A stretch of 13,753 nucleotides of DNA from CAZJZH01 sp964550465 (GTDB lineage Bacteria > Patescibacteriota > Patescibacteriia > JACRDY01): assembly GCA_964550465.1 (NCBI GenBank), contig CAZJZH010000031.1, forward strand, positions 1 through 13,753. Reading direction: 5' to 3'. The position numbers were made by a program, and so were the translations under genes. Positions within the stretch are counted from its first letter, which is position 1. The number at the start of each line of letters is the position of its first letter. Below the pieces are notes generated by a model that worked only from the letters and a program-made list of their open reading frames with translations, had not been told where the DNA came from and did not search any database. Positions 1 to 5,560 of this stretch are shown piece by piece.

Positions 1-756
1 GAGGCGCAGTTGATTGCGTGCCTCGGTTAGGGCTGCTTCGATCTTGGCATCGTATTCACCAGCCACGATGCTGGCCGGCTCGTGGTAGAACTCTTCTCTC
101 GGACTGATATCCCGATTGAAGATGAACGCCACCGGCGGCAGCACCAAATACAGAATGAGGATAGAAATGGTGGTCCACTTCACCCCCCAGAAAATAATGG
201 GCTGATGAATCGGTGAGCCAAACCCCCACTGGAGGTTGATCAGTAGCAGCACAAAGGCTGAAAATATCAGTCCCATAAGCGCTGTAAACAGAAGGGTCTG
301 GCCCGGAATCATGACGGCAAAGTACAAGACGATTGCCGGCCACAGTAACAGGGCGACCATCAAGATTCTGATCACCCTGCCCGCTTTCTTGAAGCCTCCT
401 TTGGTCAGGTTGATGGCCGCTTCGCCTTTCAGGTTAGCCCACGCATGAGCTCTGCCTAAAAAGGCTTTGAACCCGTCGTAGTCGGCTACGATCCACAACG
501 GGATCAGCATCCACCAGCCCAACTTTTCGTACATCGCTCGGGCTGCCTGGACCAGCTTTTCCGAGTACTGCTTTTGGGTAGCCTTGACCTCTTCGGCCAT
601 AGCCCCCAAGGCGTCTTCGAATCCCTGGTCGGGCGCTTCCTGCTCTTCCCCGGCACCAGTAAAGGCCCGCAAGAAAAGCTCGATCAAGGTCTCTTCGACC
701 TTATCATTTTTTTTCATGGCGTCGTCCAACGCCTCGTCAAAATCCTGATCAGCCAT
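1..756 (-). CDS. Uncharacterised multi-pass membrane protein (3' end beyond window)
   Basis: The reading frame is open for 252 codons from the ATG at 756 to the left edge, so the C-terminus is missing. Residues 1-75 are acidic and look soluble. Around 80-90 there is a Trp-rich hydrophobic stretch (WWMLIPLWIV). Three clear membrane segments follow at about 131-151, 154-175 and 195-213, then a hydrophilic tail. A good ribosome site (GGAAGGAGA, 763-771) precedes the ATG. The start overlaps the end of the upstream 215-aa gene by 8 bases (ATGGCTGA), so translation is probably coupled and the two proteins probably act together. I do not recognise the family. The paired soluble and membrane arrangement, with matching MAD N-termini, suggests a membrane complex, but this is inference only. 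Confidence 0.8.
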   Translation of the reverse strand, partial: MADQDFDEALDDAMKKNDKVEETLIELFLRAFTGAGEEQEAPDQGFEDALGAMAEEVKATQKQYSEKLVQAARAMYEKLGWWMLIPLWIVADYDGFKAFLGRAHAWANLKGEAAINLTKGGFKKAGRVIRILMVALLLWPAIVLYFAVMIPGQTLLFTALMGLIFSAFVLLLINLQWGFGSPIHQPIIFWGVKWTTISILILYLVLPPVAFIFNRDISPREEFYHEPASIVAGEYDAKIEAALTEARNQLRL

Positions 757-1396
757 TGGTCTCTCCTTCCGGCCGGGGTTGTTCTTCCAGTAGTTGCAAT
801 AGGGCATCCAGGATGGCGCCCTTCGCTTGAGCCATGAAAGGTTTTTTGATCCACCCAAGAGCGAGCATAAAATCAAACATGACTTTACCGCTCATGCGCC
901 CCAGGGCGATATACCCTGCCGTCAAATGCTCGCGGTTTTTGACGCGCCCCAGCATCAAGCGGTGGTGGTTGGCAACAGGCGGATATTTGGCTAAGGCGGC
1001 AATCCGCTGGTTGTACGTTGTGAACGCGTCGTCCATCTCCTTTTGCGTTAGCGTGCAAGCTGGCACGGCCACCTTTTCGACCTTCTTCTTTTTATCTTTT
1101 TTGTTGCCATCTTCCTTGTCGTCTTTGTCGCCACCCCTTTTTTCCACTATCACCTTGCCATTAATAAGGCCATGCGCGGCGGCGCAGAACGCCTCGAAGC
1201 TAGCTGCTTCGTCGTCATGACTAAATGCTTCAGGCAAGAGGGCACTGCCAATCGCTTGAGCAGCCCTACTGCTGTCACCTTTTTTATGGTCTTTCGACAG
1301 AAGGCCATAGAGCAACAGTTCGTCAAATACCTGTGCGAACAAGCTAGTTGCTTTATGGGCAGTTCCGCTTCCAGATCCCTCGATGTTATCAGCCAT
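749..1396 (-). CDS. Uncharacterised soluble protein, first gene of a two-gene operon
   Basis: A 215-aa protein with no membrane segment or signal peptide. Residues 1-85 look helical and are followed by a very charged Lys/Asp linker (about 86-108). A second, probably helical domain (110-200) contains YNQRIAALAKYPPVANHHRL and ends in an acidic tail. The start is fixed by a GGGAGGA ribosome site (1402-1408), and a strong promoter lies at 1488-1516. The last codons overlap the start of the downstream membrane-protein gene, so the two form one translationally coupled operon. I do not recognise the family. The lysine run in the linker could bind nucleic acid or acidic lipid, but nothing in the sequence proves it. 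Confidence 0.8.
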   Translation of the reverse strand: MADNIEGSGSGTAHKATSLFAQVFDELLLYGLLSKDHKKGDSSRAAQAIGSALLPEAFSHDDEAASFEAFCAAAHGLINGKVIVEKRGGDKDDKEDGNKKDKKKKVEKVAVPACTLTQKEMDDAFTTYNQRIAALAKYPPVANHHRLMLGRVKNREHLTAGYIALGRMSGKVMFDFMLALGWIKKPFMAQAKGAILDALLQLLEEQPRPEGETNG

Positions 1397-1487
1397 GATA
1401 TCCTCCCAGTAGGTTCAGGTTCTTTCTCTATTTTTTAACGTACAGGGGACCATTCCCACAGCACGTCTTTTTCAAGGATCATATTAC

Positions 1488-1516
1488 AATATAGCATATT
1501 TTAAAAAATAAGTCAA
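1488..1516 (-). promoter_or_regulatory. Sigma-70-type promoter of the two-gene operon
   Basis: On the minus strand TTGACT (1511-1516) and TATATT (1488-1493) are separated by 17 bases, and the -10 is preceded by TGC (extended -10). Transcription should start near 1481, giving a leader of about 85 bases before the SD site of the 215-aa gene. Confidence 0.75.
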
Positions 1517-1525
1517 TATATATAA

Positions 1526-1557
1526 CAAAAAATCAGCTAATTTTAGCTGATTTTAAA
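1526..1557 (-). terminator. Intrinsic terminator after the pilin gene
   Basis: A 12-bp perfect stem (1529-1540 with 1543-1554) with a 2-base loop is followed on the minus strand by a run of T. It lies just past the stop of the VirB2-like gene. The stem ends symmetrically in A/T runs, so it could work in both directions. Confidence 0.75.
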
Positions 1558-1577
1558 CTTTTTATGCCTCAACTAGG

Positions 1578-2036
1578 CTACTGCTGAATGCCAAAAGCGC
1601 TAAAGACAAAGCTAACGATCAGGTAGGCGCTAAATATGACAGCTAGGCCCACCACCGTCCAGACCATAATGGCCCGCCCCTGCTTAATCCGCTCTTCATT
1701 ACCGCCAGAAAAGATCCAGAAGAAGCCGCCAATGACAAATAATAGAAAAGCCACCGCGCCAATTGGCGCAATCACTCGAGCAATCGTTTCGCCTAAGAAA
1801 ATTGACAATTGTTGAGCTACTGGCTCATCAGTATTCCACTGTCGACCAAGGGGATCCTTTAAAGGGATTCTCTCAACGGGAGTTGTGTCCGCGGGAGGAC
1901 CTGGGTCACCCTTTTGTTCTGGGTCGCCAGAGTTACTTGGATCGCCCGTCTCTTGAGCTAACACCGGCACTGCCACAGTCATCATGACGACGATGGCCAC
2001 AAGTAAGCTAGCGAAAAATGTTGTTCGGATTTTCAT
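1578..2036 (-). CDS. VirB2/TrbC-like pilin-family small membrane protein
   Basis: A 152-aa protein. Residues 1-27 are a signal peptide ending VLA. A Gly-Asp-Pro-rich linker with three GDP motifs (31-48) follows. Two membrane helices lie at about 88-109 and 122-147, joined by the basic loop SGGNEERIKQGR. The GGFFWIFSGGNEERIKQGR pattern and the second helix ending in SAYLIVSFVF are typical of the VirB2-like family that is abundant in CPR genomes, where it is thought to form surface filaments or secretion-channel subunits. No other type IV secretion gene is visible nearby, so it is a single-gene unit here. There is no SD site. A TATACT box ends only 6 bases before the ATG, which suggests a leaderless mRNA. 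The family call is fairly firm; the role in the cell is inferred. Confidence 0.85.
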   Translation of the reverse strand: MKIRTTFFASLLVAIVVMMTVAVPVLAQETGDPSNSGDPEQKGDPGPPADTTPVERIPLKDPLGRQWNTDEPVAQQLSIFLGETIARVIAPIGAVAFLLFVIGGFFWIFSGGNEERIKQGRAIMVWTVVGLAVIFSAYLIVSFVFSAFGIQQ

Positions 2037-2042
2037 ATAGCT

Positions 2043-2048
2043 ATAGTA
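2043..2048 (-). promoter_or_regulatory. -10 element placing the pilin mRNA start at its ATG
   Basis: TATACT on the minus strand lies 6 bases upstream of the pilin ATG, so the transcript would begin at or next to the start codon. The -35 is weak (GTGGCA, 18 bases upstream). No SD site is present. Confidence 0.5.
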
Positions 2049-2114
2049 TACGCATTTTTTTACTTTTCTGCCACACCTCAGTTGGCCGGATAGTTGTTTG
2101 GGCGCAGCGCAACT

Positions 2115-2147
2115 AAAAACACCCGCTACGGTTGTAGGGGTGTTTTT
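2115..2147 (-). terminator. Bidirectional terminator after the 3D-domain gene
   Basis: AAAAACACCC (2115-2124) pairs with GGGTGTTTTT (2138-2147) around an inner CTAC/GTAG stem and a GGTT loop. T runs occur on both strands. It sits 10 bases beyond the stop of the 3D-domain gene. Confidence 0.85.
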
Positions 2148-2157
2148 GTTATATTTC

Positions 2158-2736
2158 TTAGTAAATTTCGATTTTTACTCGTTTGACACCAAACTGCTTG
2201 GCGGCTTCTCGGCTTTTCATCCAGATATCAACTCGTTCTTGGTAGCGGGGGTTCATACGGTCATGGACGGTAAAAATACGGTCACCAAACTCTTCGGGCA
2301 TTTTGACCATGGTACCAAAACGCAAGAAGTTAGCGGCGATAACATTTTCCTGGTTATGTTCACAGACGTTAAAGCCGTCAGCGGTAATACATGGTGTACT
2401 GTCGGTTTGGTCCGGCGTACTGGAGTAGGCGGTTACGGTCACCCACATCACCCGTTTTGGCTGTTTACGTTCAGCCAATGGCAGAGAGTAGAATTCTCGA
2501 CTCAAATCTGGTCGATTAGTGACGTCAGCATAGGCAAAGCGGACGGTATCAACCATAACAGAGCGGTTCTCAGCGGCAGCCAGTACTTCAGACAACGGGG
2601 TCTGGGCAGCCACAGAAGCCTGTGGGAAGACCAACTGGACAGTCAAGACAGCTAATACCGCCAATTCAACGGCGTGACGCTGTGCATGAGTAATAATCCA
2701 GCTAATAGCCTTATATTGTCGTTTGATATATTCCAT
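2158..2736 (-). CDS. 3D-domain protein, probable secreted cell-wall hydrolase
   Basis: A 192-aa protein. A basic N-terminus is followed by a hydrophobic segment (about 24-43, ending QASVAA), which fits a signal peptide or anchor. The C-terminal half (about 98-192) is a 3D domain: VTAYSSTPDQ, then TADG, then a glycine-containing strand FGTMVKMP, then VHDR (Asp159) and VDIW (Asp170), ending in the typical FGVKRVKIEIY strand. 3D domains have the double-psi barrel fold of MltA-type lytic transglycosylases and of resuscitation-type wall enzymes. Cys116 and Cys125 flank the TADG loop and could form a disulfide outside the cell. There is no SD site before the ATG. A promoter at 2795-2823 and a terminator-like hairpin at 2756-2775 precede it. 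The domain call is firm; substrate and reaction are inferred from the family. Confidence 0.85.
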   Translation of the reverse strand: MEYIKRQYKAISWIITHAQRHAVELAVLAVLTVQLVFPQASVAAQTPLSEVLAAAENRSVMVDTVRFAYADVTNRPDLSREFYSLPLAERKQPKRVMWVTVTAYSSTPDQTDSTPCITADGFNVCEHNQENVIAANFLRFGTMVKMPEEFGDRIFTVHDRMNPRYQERVDIWMKSREAAKQFGVKRVKIEIY

Positions 2737-2755
2737 AAATATGTATTACCCAAAC

Positions 2756-2775
2756 AAAAAACCCCTTAATGGGGT
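2756..2775 (-). promoter_or_regulatory. Terminator-like hairpin in the leader of the 3D-domain gene (possible attenuator)
   Basis: On the minus strand ACCCC-ATTAA-GGGGT is followed at once by TTTTTT, about 20 bases upstream of the start codon and downstream of the mapped promoter. No gene feeds into it from the right, so it most likely acts on the 3D-domain transcript itself. Confidence 0.5.
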
Positions 2776-2794
2776 GTCGTTTCGGGAATGGGGT

Positions 2795-2823
2795 AATATA
2801 GCATATCCAGAAAAAATTGTCAA
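2795..2823 (-). promoter_or_regulatory. Promoter of the 3D-domain gene
   Basis: TTGACA (2818-2823, consensus) and TATATT (2795-2800) with a 17-base spacer and an extended TGC before the -10. Expected start is near 2788. Confidence 0.8.
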
Positions 2824-2870
2824 TACTAGTCGTCAACTGTCCGGAGACATGCTCAACGCTCCATCTTACC

Positions 2871-2899
2871 TTGATTGATCTTGCTATTTCCTCTATAGT
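2871..2899 (+). promoter_or_regulatory. Promoter of the Ile-Phe-Pro tRNA unit
   Basis: TTGATT (2871-2876), a 17-base spacer and TATAGT (2894-2899) on the plus strand. It is the only good promoter upstream of tRNA-Ile, and the terminator after tRNA-Pro (3754-3777) closes the unit. Confidence 0.6.
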
Positions 2900-3080
2900 G
2901 TACTAGGATTTCAAACATTACCGCGATTGGTAACGGTCAATTACTGAAGTGGTGTCAGTTATTACGGGCATGTAGCTTCCACCGCCGCTCTGCACTATGT
3001 TTGAGCTTTGGCGGACAGGCAGCTGGTAGGATTTCTTCATTAACAATCAAGAGTCAAAGGTAATTGGTATTGTTTATTAC
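2900..3080 (+). other. Gene-free folded leader of the tRNA unit with a tRNA-Ile 5' fragment
   Basis: No coding region. It holds TTATTACGGGCATGTAGCT at 2959-2977, an exact copy of the sequence running into the first 12 bases of tRNA-Ile (3074-3092). A hairpin follows with CCGCC paired to GGCGG and GCTC paired to GAGC (about 2982-3017). The copied fragment stops in the D-arm. Confidence 0.55.
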
Positions 3081-3157
3081 GGGCATGTAGCTCAGCTGGT
3101 TAGAGCGCGTCACTGATAATGACGAGGTCGGAGGTTCAAGTCCTCCCATGCCCACCA
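3081..3157 (+). tRNA. tRNA-Ile (GAT)
   Basis: A complete cloverleaf. Acceptor GGGCATG/CATGCCC, D-arm GCTC/GAGC, anticodon stem CGTCA/TGACG with loop CTGATAA (anticodon GAT), T-arm GGAGG/CCTCC with TTCAAGT. The CCA end is encoded. It is first in a three-tRNA unit. A hairpin CCATTC/GAATGG begins in the CCA itself, and TTGTTTA (3070-3076) can pair with TAAACAA (3207-3213) around the gene. Confidence 0.95.
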
Positions 3158-3227
3158 TTCTTCGCTCTTCGAGCTACGAATGGCGCGGCCATAAGTAGCA
3201 GTATTTTAAACAAGAATAACAATGCGA

Positions 3228-3252
3228 GCCGGGGTAGCTCAGTGGTAGAGCG
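3228..3252 (+). pseudogene. 5' half of a second tRNA-Phe (decayed outer copy)
   Basis: 25 bases identical to the first 25 of tRNA-Phe at 3281-3305: acceptor strand plus complete D-arm. It is followed by TCCCGCA (3253-3259), which can pair with TGCGGGA (3371-3377). Immediately after that comes GCGTCGGCAGTT (3378-3389), an exact copy of the variable loop and T-stem of tRNA-Phe (3323-3334). The two pieces are therefore the halves of one tRNA-Phe, opened at its anticodon arm around the intact tRNA-Phe. Confidence 0.7.
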
Positions 3253-3280
3253 TCCCGCATTCATTATTTATCTACACTCT

Positions 3281-3352
3281 GCCGGGGTAGCTCAGTGGTA
3301 GAGCGCATGCCTGAAGAGCATGGCGTCGGCAGTTCAATTCTGCCCCCCGGCA
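3281..3352 (+). tRNA. tRNA-Phe (GAA) with an extended acceptor helix
   Basis: Acceptor GCCGGGG/CCCCGGC, D-arm GCTC/GAGC, anticodon stem CATGC/GCATG with loop CTGAAGA (GAA), T-arm GGCAG/CTGCC with TTCAATT. CCA is not encoded. The flanks CTACACTCT (3272-3280) and AGAGTGTAG (3352-3360) are exact reverse complements, so the precursor has a 16-bp helix that also pairs the discriminator base. Confidence 0.93.
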
Positions 3353-3377
3353 GAGTGTAGGGTAATTTTTTGCGGGA

Positions 3378-3389
3378 GCGTCGGCAGTT
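3378..3389 (+). pseudogene. 3' fragment of the decayed outer tRNA-Phe
   Basis: GCGTCGGCAGTT repeats tRNA-Phe 3323-3334 exactly (variable loop, T-stem 5' strand, start of T-loop). The remainder of the T-arm and acceptor strand is missing; a hairpin starts two bases later. Confidence 0.55.
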
Positions 3390-3390
3390 T

Positions 3391-3449
3391 CCGTTCATCG
3401 CCACGAAGTGGCGTGAACGGATCAGCTCACGGCTTTTCCGATGAGCTGA
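3391..3449 (+). ncRNA. Twin-hairpin RNA module, copy 1 (after tRNA-Phe)
   Basis: Hairpin 1: CCGTTCA, bulged T3398, CGCCAC, loop GAA, GTGGCG, TGAACGG (3391-3420). A one-base linker follows. Hairpin 2: TCAGCTCA, CGG, loop CTTTT, CCG, bulged A3441, TGAGCTGA (3422-3449). The same two hairpins, with the same bulges but different paired bases, occur next to tRNA-Gly at 10007-10063. That argues for selection on RNA shape. Function unknown. Confidence 0.55.
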
Positions 3450-3486
3450 CAAGCTAAATCGACTGAAAATCACAGCAAGACAGGTA

Positions 3487-3674
3487 GTTGTCCGCCCTAG
3501 GCGGAGCAGCGCTTTGGGAGGTAGGACAAAAATAGTATCGGGATTGGGCGACAGTTGTCCGCCAGAGGCGGAGCAGCGCTTTGGGAGGTAGGACATAAAA
3601 TAGTATCGGGATTGGGCGACAGTTGTCCGCCAGAGGCGGAGCAGCGCTTTGGCAGGTAGGACATAAAATAGTAT
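3487..3674 (+). repeat. 68-bp tandem repeat derived from tRNA-Pro 5' halves
   Basis: Copies begin at 3539 and 3607, with a partial one from 3487; tRNA-Pro itself begins at 3675 in the same 68-base phase. Each unit holds TATCGGG, then GGCG, then CAGTTG, then GCGCTTTGGGAG (3509-3520, 3576-3587, and 3644-3655 with one change), all in tRNA-Pro order. The palindrome TCCGCC-NNN-GGCGGA replaces the second half of the D-arm. The units end before the T-arm. The third differs from the first two in the anticodon-loop region (GGC for GGG). The region is non-coding: the 67-68 base period does not keep a reading frame. Confidence 0.8.
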
Positions 3675-3751
3675 CGGGGTGTGGCGCAGTTGGCTAGCGC
3701 GCGCGCTTTGGGAGCGTGAGGTCGCGGGTTCGAGTCCCGCCACCCCGACCA
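3675..3751 (+). tRNA. tRNA-Pro (TGG)
   Basis: Acceptor CGGGGTG/CACCCCG, D-arm GCGC/GCGC, anticodon stem CGCGC/GCGTG with loop TTTGGGA (TGG), T-arm GCGGG/CCCGC with TTCGAGT. CCA is encoded. It is the last gene of the tRNA unit and the only intact member of the 68-bp repeat series upstream. Confidence 0.95.
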
Positions 3752-3753
3752 GG

Positions 3754-3777
3754 AAAAGACCACGCGGTCTTTTTTTG
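3754..3777 (+). terminator. Terminator of the tRNA unit
   Basis: AAAAGACC (3754-3761), loop ACGC, GGTCTTTT (3766-3773) and further T residues, two bases after the CCA of tRNA-Pro. Confidence 0.85.
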
Positions 3778-3803
3778 ATTGTTTTATCAAACCCCTGTAC
3801 ACT
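3775..3803 (+). promoter_or_regulatory. Promoter giving a near-leaderless CYTH mRNA
   Basis: TTGATT (3775-3780, overlapping the T run of the tRNA terminator), a 17-base spacer and TACACT (3798-3803). The start is expected near 3810, only 2-3 bases before the ATG at 3813. No SD site is present. Confidence 0.55.
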
Positions 3804-3812
3804 GGCTATACT

Positions 3813-4388
3813 ATGCAAACCGAATTTGAAGCCACATTTCTCCATCATGACCCCGCGGTGGTTCGTCAGCAACTGGCGGCCATAGGAGCGCGCTGCGTCG
3901 CGCCGGAACGATTGCTCAAACGAGTCGTCTTTCATCCACCACAATCCGCGTCCAACACTTGGCTGCGTGTCCGTCATGAGGGTGATACAATCACCATGAG
4001 TATTAAGCGAACCGACAGCACTGATATTGCTGGGCAAAAAGAGGTTGAAATTACCATTAGTGACTTTACCGCCGGAGTGCAATTTTTAGTAGCTCTTGGG
4101 GCTACCCAAAAAGCCTACCAAGAAACAAAACGGGAATCATGGCTGTATAACGATGTACAGGTAGAGATTGATACCTGGCCGGGCTTGTCACCGTTTGTAG
4201 AAATCGAAGGACCGACTGAAGCAGCGGTTCAACAGGTGGCGGAGGCGTTAGGCTTTGACTATACTACCGCTATCTTTGGTCCGGTGGGGTTGATTTACCA
4301 GCAGGAGCTAGGTATTCCCATTGAGGTGATTAATAACCAGACGCCGGAGATTACGTTTGAAAATCCACCACAAACTTTCGAACAATAA
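3813..4388 (+). CDS. CYTH-domain protein (class IV adenylate cyclase / triphosphatase family)
   Basis: A 191-aa protein in which almost the whole length is one CYTH fold (triphosphate-tunnel metalloenzyme). The N-terminal strand TEFEATF carries the two glutamates of the ExExK signature (Glu4, Glu6), but the lysine position is Thr8. Other tunnel residues are recognisable: LKRVVFH, WLRVRHEGD, TMSIKR, QKEVEI and, late in the fold, VEIDTWPGLSPFVEIEG. CYTH enzymes act on triphosphates (ATP to cAMP, thiamine triphosphate, inorganic triphosphate) with divalent metal in the cytoplasm. The substrate cannot be told from the sequence, and the ExExT change makes a cyclase call doubtful. The start must be at or near this ATG because the first strand begins at residue 3. 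It has its own near-leaderless promoter. Confidence 0.85.
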   Translation: MQTEFEATFLHHDPAVVRQQLAAIGARCVAPERLLKRVVFHPPQSASNTWLRVRHEGDTITMSIKRTDSTDIAGQKEVEITISDFTAGVQFLVALGATQKAYQETKRESWLYNDVQVEIDTWPGLSPFVEIEGPTEAAVQQVAEALGFDYTTAIFGPVGLIYQQELGIPIEVINNQTPEITFENPPQTFEQ

Positions 4389-4391
4389 GGC

Positions 4392-4420
4392 TTGTCAATT
4401 TACTTTGCGTGTGATACAAG
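4392..4420 (+). promoter_or_regulatory. Possible promoter of the 101-aa gene
   Basis: TTGTCA (4392-4397), 17 bases, TACAAG (4415-4420). The -10 is only a partial match. Confidence 0.4.
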
Positions 4421-4468
4421 GGAACTGCGCGTTTAGTACATTTCATTCTCAACAAGAAGGGGTCTGTT

Positions 4469-4774
4469 ATGTGGGAGTATATCCTACTCATTACAGTTAC
4501 AGCTGTAGCGTTCAGTGTGCCCGTGCTACTATCATGCTTAGTGTATTATTTGCATGGCAAATATGATAATAATCCCGATCCAGATTGGTTTTTCTTTGGT
4601 GGGTTGTGCGGGATAATTGCGGCTATGGCATTCTTTGTTGCTGGAGCGCTAGCACTGTTTCCACAGGATGAAACGCAGCACGCCATTAGTGATACAGCGC
4701 CCGCTCCGCCAGCCATGGAAGCCACAGCAAACGATGACGAAGATGTATCTTCACCAAACACAGAGGACGGCTAA
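4469..4774 (+). CDS. Small two-helix membrane protein
   Basis: A 101-aa protein. Membrane segments lie at about 4-27 and 42-64, with a short acidic and Pro-containing loop between (KYDNNPDPDW). A disordered, Asp/Glu/Pro/Ala-rich tail (66-101) follows. The ribosome site AGAAGGGG lies just upstream of the ATG. The stop codon sits in the loop of the gene's own terminator hairpin. No recognised family. It stands alone between two genes that lack SD sites. Confidence 0.7.
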   Translation: MWEYILLITVTAVAFSVPVLLSCLVYYLHGKYDNNPDPDWFFFGGLCGIIAAMAFFVAGALALFPQDETQHAISDTAPAPPAMEATANDDEDVSSPNTEDG

Positions 4775-4789
4775 GTGCCGTTCTTTTTT
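4764..4789 (+). terminator. Terminator whose loop contains the stop codon
   Basis: AGGACGGC (4764-4771) pairs with GCCGTTCT (4777-4784, one G-U). The 5-base loop TAAGT contains the TAA of the 101-aa gene (4772-4774). A T run follows (4785-4789). Confidence 0.8.
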
Positions 4790-4793
4790 ATGA

Positions 4794-4822
4794 TTGTCAA
4801 AATGAATTTTCTCACATACACT
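4794..4822 (+). promoter_or_regulatory. Promoter giving a leaderless mRNA for the 192-aa gene
   Basis: TTGTCA (4794-4799), 17 bases, TACACT (4817-4822). Only 8 bases separate the -10 from the ATG at 4831, and no SD site is present. Confidence 0.65.
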
Positions 4823-4830
4823 ACAGGCAT

Positions 4831-5409
4831 ATGCAATTCCTCAAAGACACTACTTGGTCAGAAATCTTTGATCGCTGGCAGGCTCGTGAAGCCGGTAACC
4901 CTGCTTGGGTGGAAGTAGCGACCAAAATTAAAGGCTGGCCGGATTGGCAGTCGTGGCGGCAGTTCACGGCTGATCAATTGGTAGCACCCCAACGACAGTG
5001 GAAACTTTACCAGCTGACTAATCCTCTCTGTGAAGTGCCAGCCATGCTGCTGGGCCCATTTCCTAGCTGGCAGCATGACCTGGAGCAGAAAAATACCCTC
5101 AGCTTTGAAGCAGTATTGGCCTTACCAGGACAACAGGACAAGTGGAGCGCTAACGATGGCGTTAAAAACATCTTGAATGGCTTACCGTTTGATACTGAGC
5201 TGATTGGTCTGCGTCGAGGAGATAATCATCGCATTGTCTGCGTCGAAGGTCACCACCGCGCCATGGCCATTGCTCTAGCCAAGCGACAAGGTCAGAGCAT
5301 TGATTTTAGTCAGACAGTCGTCACCCTTGCCTTGGCTGACCTGCCGGCTGAGGAAGTCCATATACTGGATGACATACTGCAGCGCGGCACGGGTAAAAAT
5401 GGTCGCTAA
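4831..5409 (+). CDS. Uncharacterised protein with a ParB-like EGHHR motif
   Basis: A 192-aa soluble protein rich in Trp (11 residues, mostly in the first 110). Residues about 130-150 read LRRGDNHRIVCVEGHHRAMA. The strand ending in EGHHRAMAIAL resembles the G-H-R-(x)-A element of ParB/Srx-type nucleotide-binding folds, in which the His-Arg pair contacts phosphate. The preceding segment (DGVKNILNGLPFDTELIGLRRG) would fit the strand-helix part of such a fold. This is weak motif evidence, so no function is assigned. No signal peptide or membrane segment. The mRNA appears leaderless. A terminator-like hairpin at 5468-5503 follows at some distance. Confidence 0.7.
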   Translation: MQFLKDTTWSEIFDRWQAREAGNPAWVEVATKIKGWPDWQSWRQFTADQLVAPQRQWKLYQLTNPLCEVPAMLLGPFPSWQHDLEQKNTLSFEAVLALPGQQDKWSANDGVKNILNGLPFDTELIGLRRGDNHRIVCVEGHHRAMAIALAKRQGQSIDFSQTVVTLALADLPAEEVHILDDILQRGTGKNGR

Positions 5410-5437
5410 GGAATAATAGGGAAAATTCAGCTAATCA

Positions 5438-5466
5438 TTGACTTATTTATCATTTCTTGATTAAAT
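5438..5466 (+). promoter_or_regulatory. Promoter of the GHKL-ATPase operon
   Basis: TTGACT (5438-5443), 17 bases, TTAAAT (5461-5466). Expected start is near 5473, leaving a leader of about 88 bases. Confidence 0.6.
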
Positions 5467-5467
5467 G

Positions 5468-5503
5468 GAATATCACTCGTATGGTATATGGGTGATGTTT
5501 TTT
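5468..5503 (+). promoter_or_regulatory. Terminator-like hairpin at the start of the operon leader
   Basis: ATCACTC (5472-5478) pairs with GGGTGAT (5490-5496). The stem extends with A-T and G-U pairs to 5468/5500, the loop is 11 bases, and TTTTTT (5498-5503) follows. It may end the upstream 192-aa transcript, or attenuate the operon because its 5' arm begins at the predicted start. A second hairpin, CAATCA-AACC-TGATTG, follows at 5513-5528. Confidence 0.45.
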
Positions 5504-5560
5504 GAACATTAACAATCAAACCTGATTGTAGCTACAGACCCAACCTTGAAGGAGGAAGCT

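Noticed and set aside
3487..3688. Possible CRISPR array
   Set aside because: Units are nearly identical over the full 67-68 bases with no variable spacers, and they match tRNA-Pro.
3264..4082. Long minus-strand open frame across tRNA-Phe, the tRNA-Pro repeats and tRNA-Pro
   Set aside because: It is antisense to tRNAs and yields the well-known false protein patterns of such regions (GGRIELPTPCSSG, GWRDSNPRPHAPK). No promoter or ribosome site, and it overlaps the CYTH gene.
4357..4566. 69-aa plus-strand frame between the CYTH and 101-aa genes
   Set aside because: It overlaps both neighbours out of frame, without an SD site.
5546..5560. TTG start for the HTH-like protein
   Set aside because: The TTG overlaps the SD site of the ATG at 5561.
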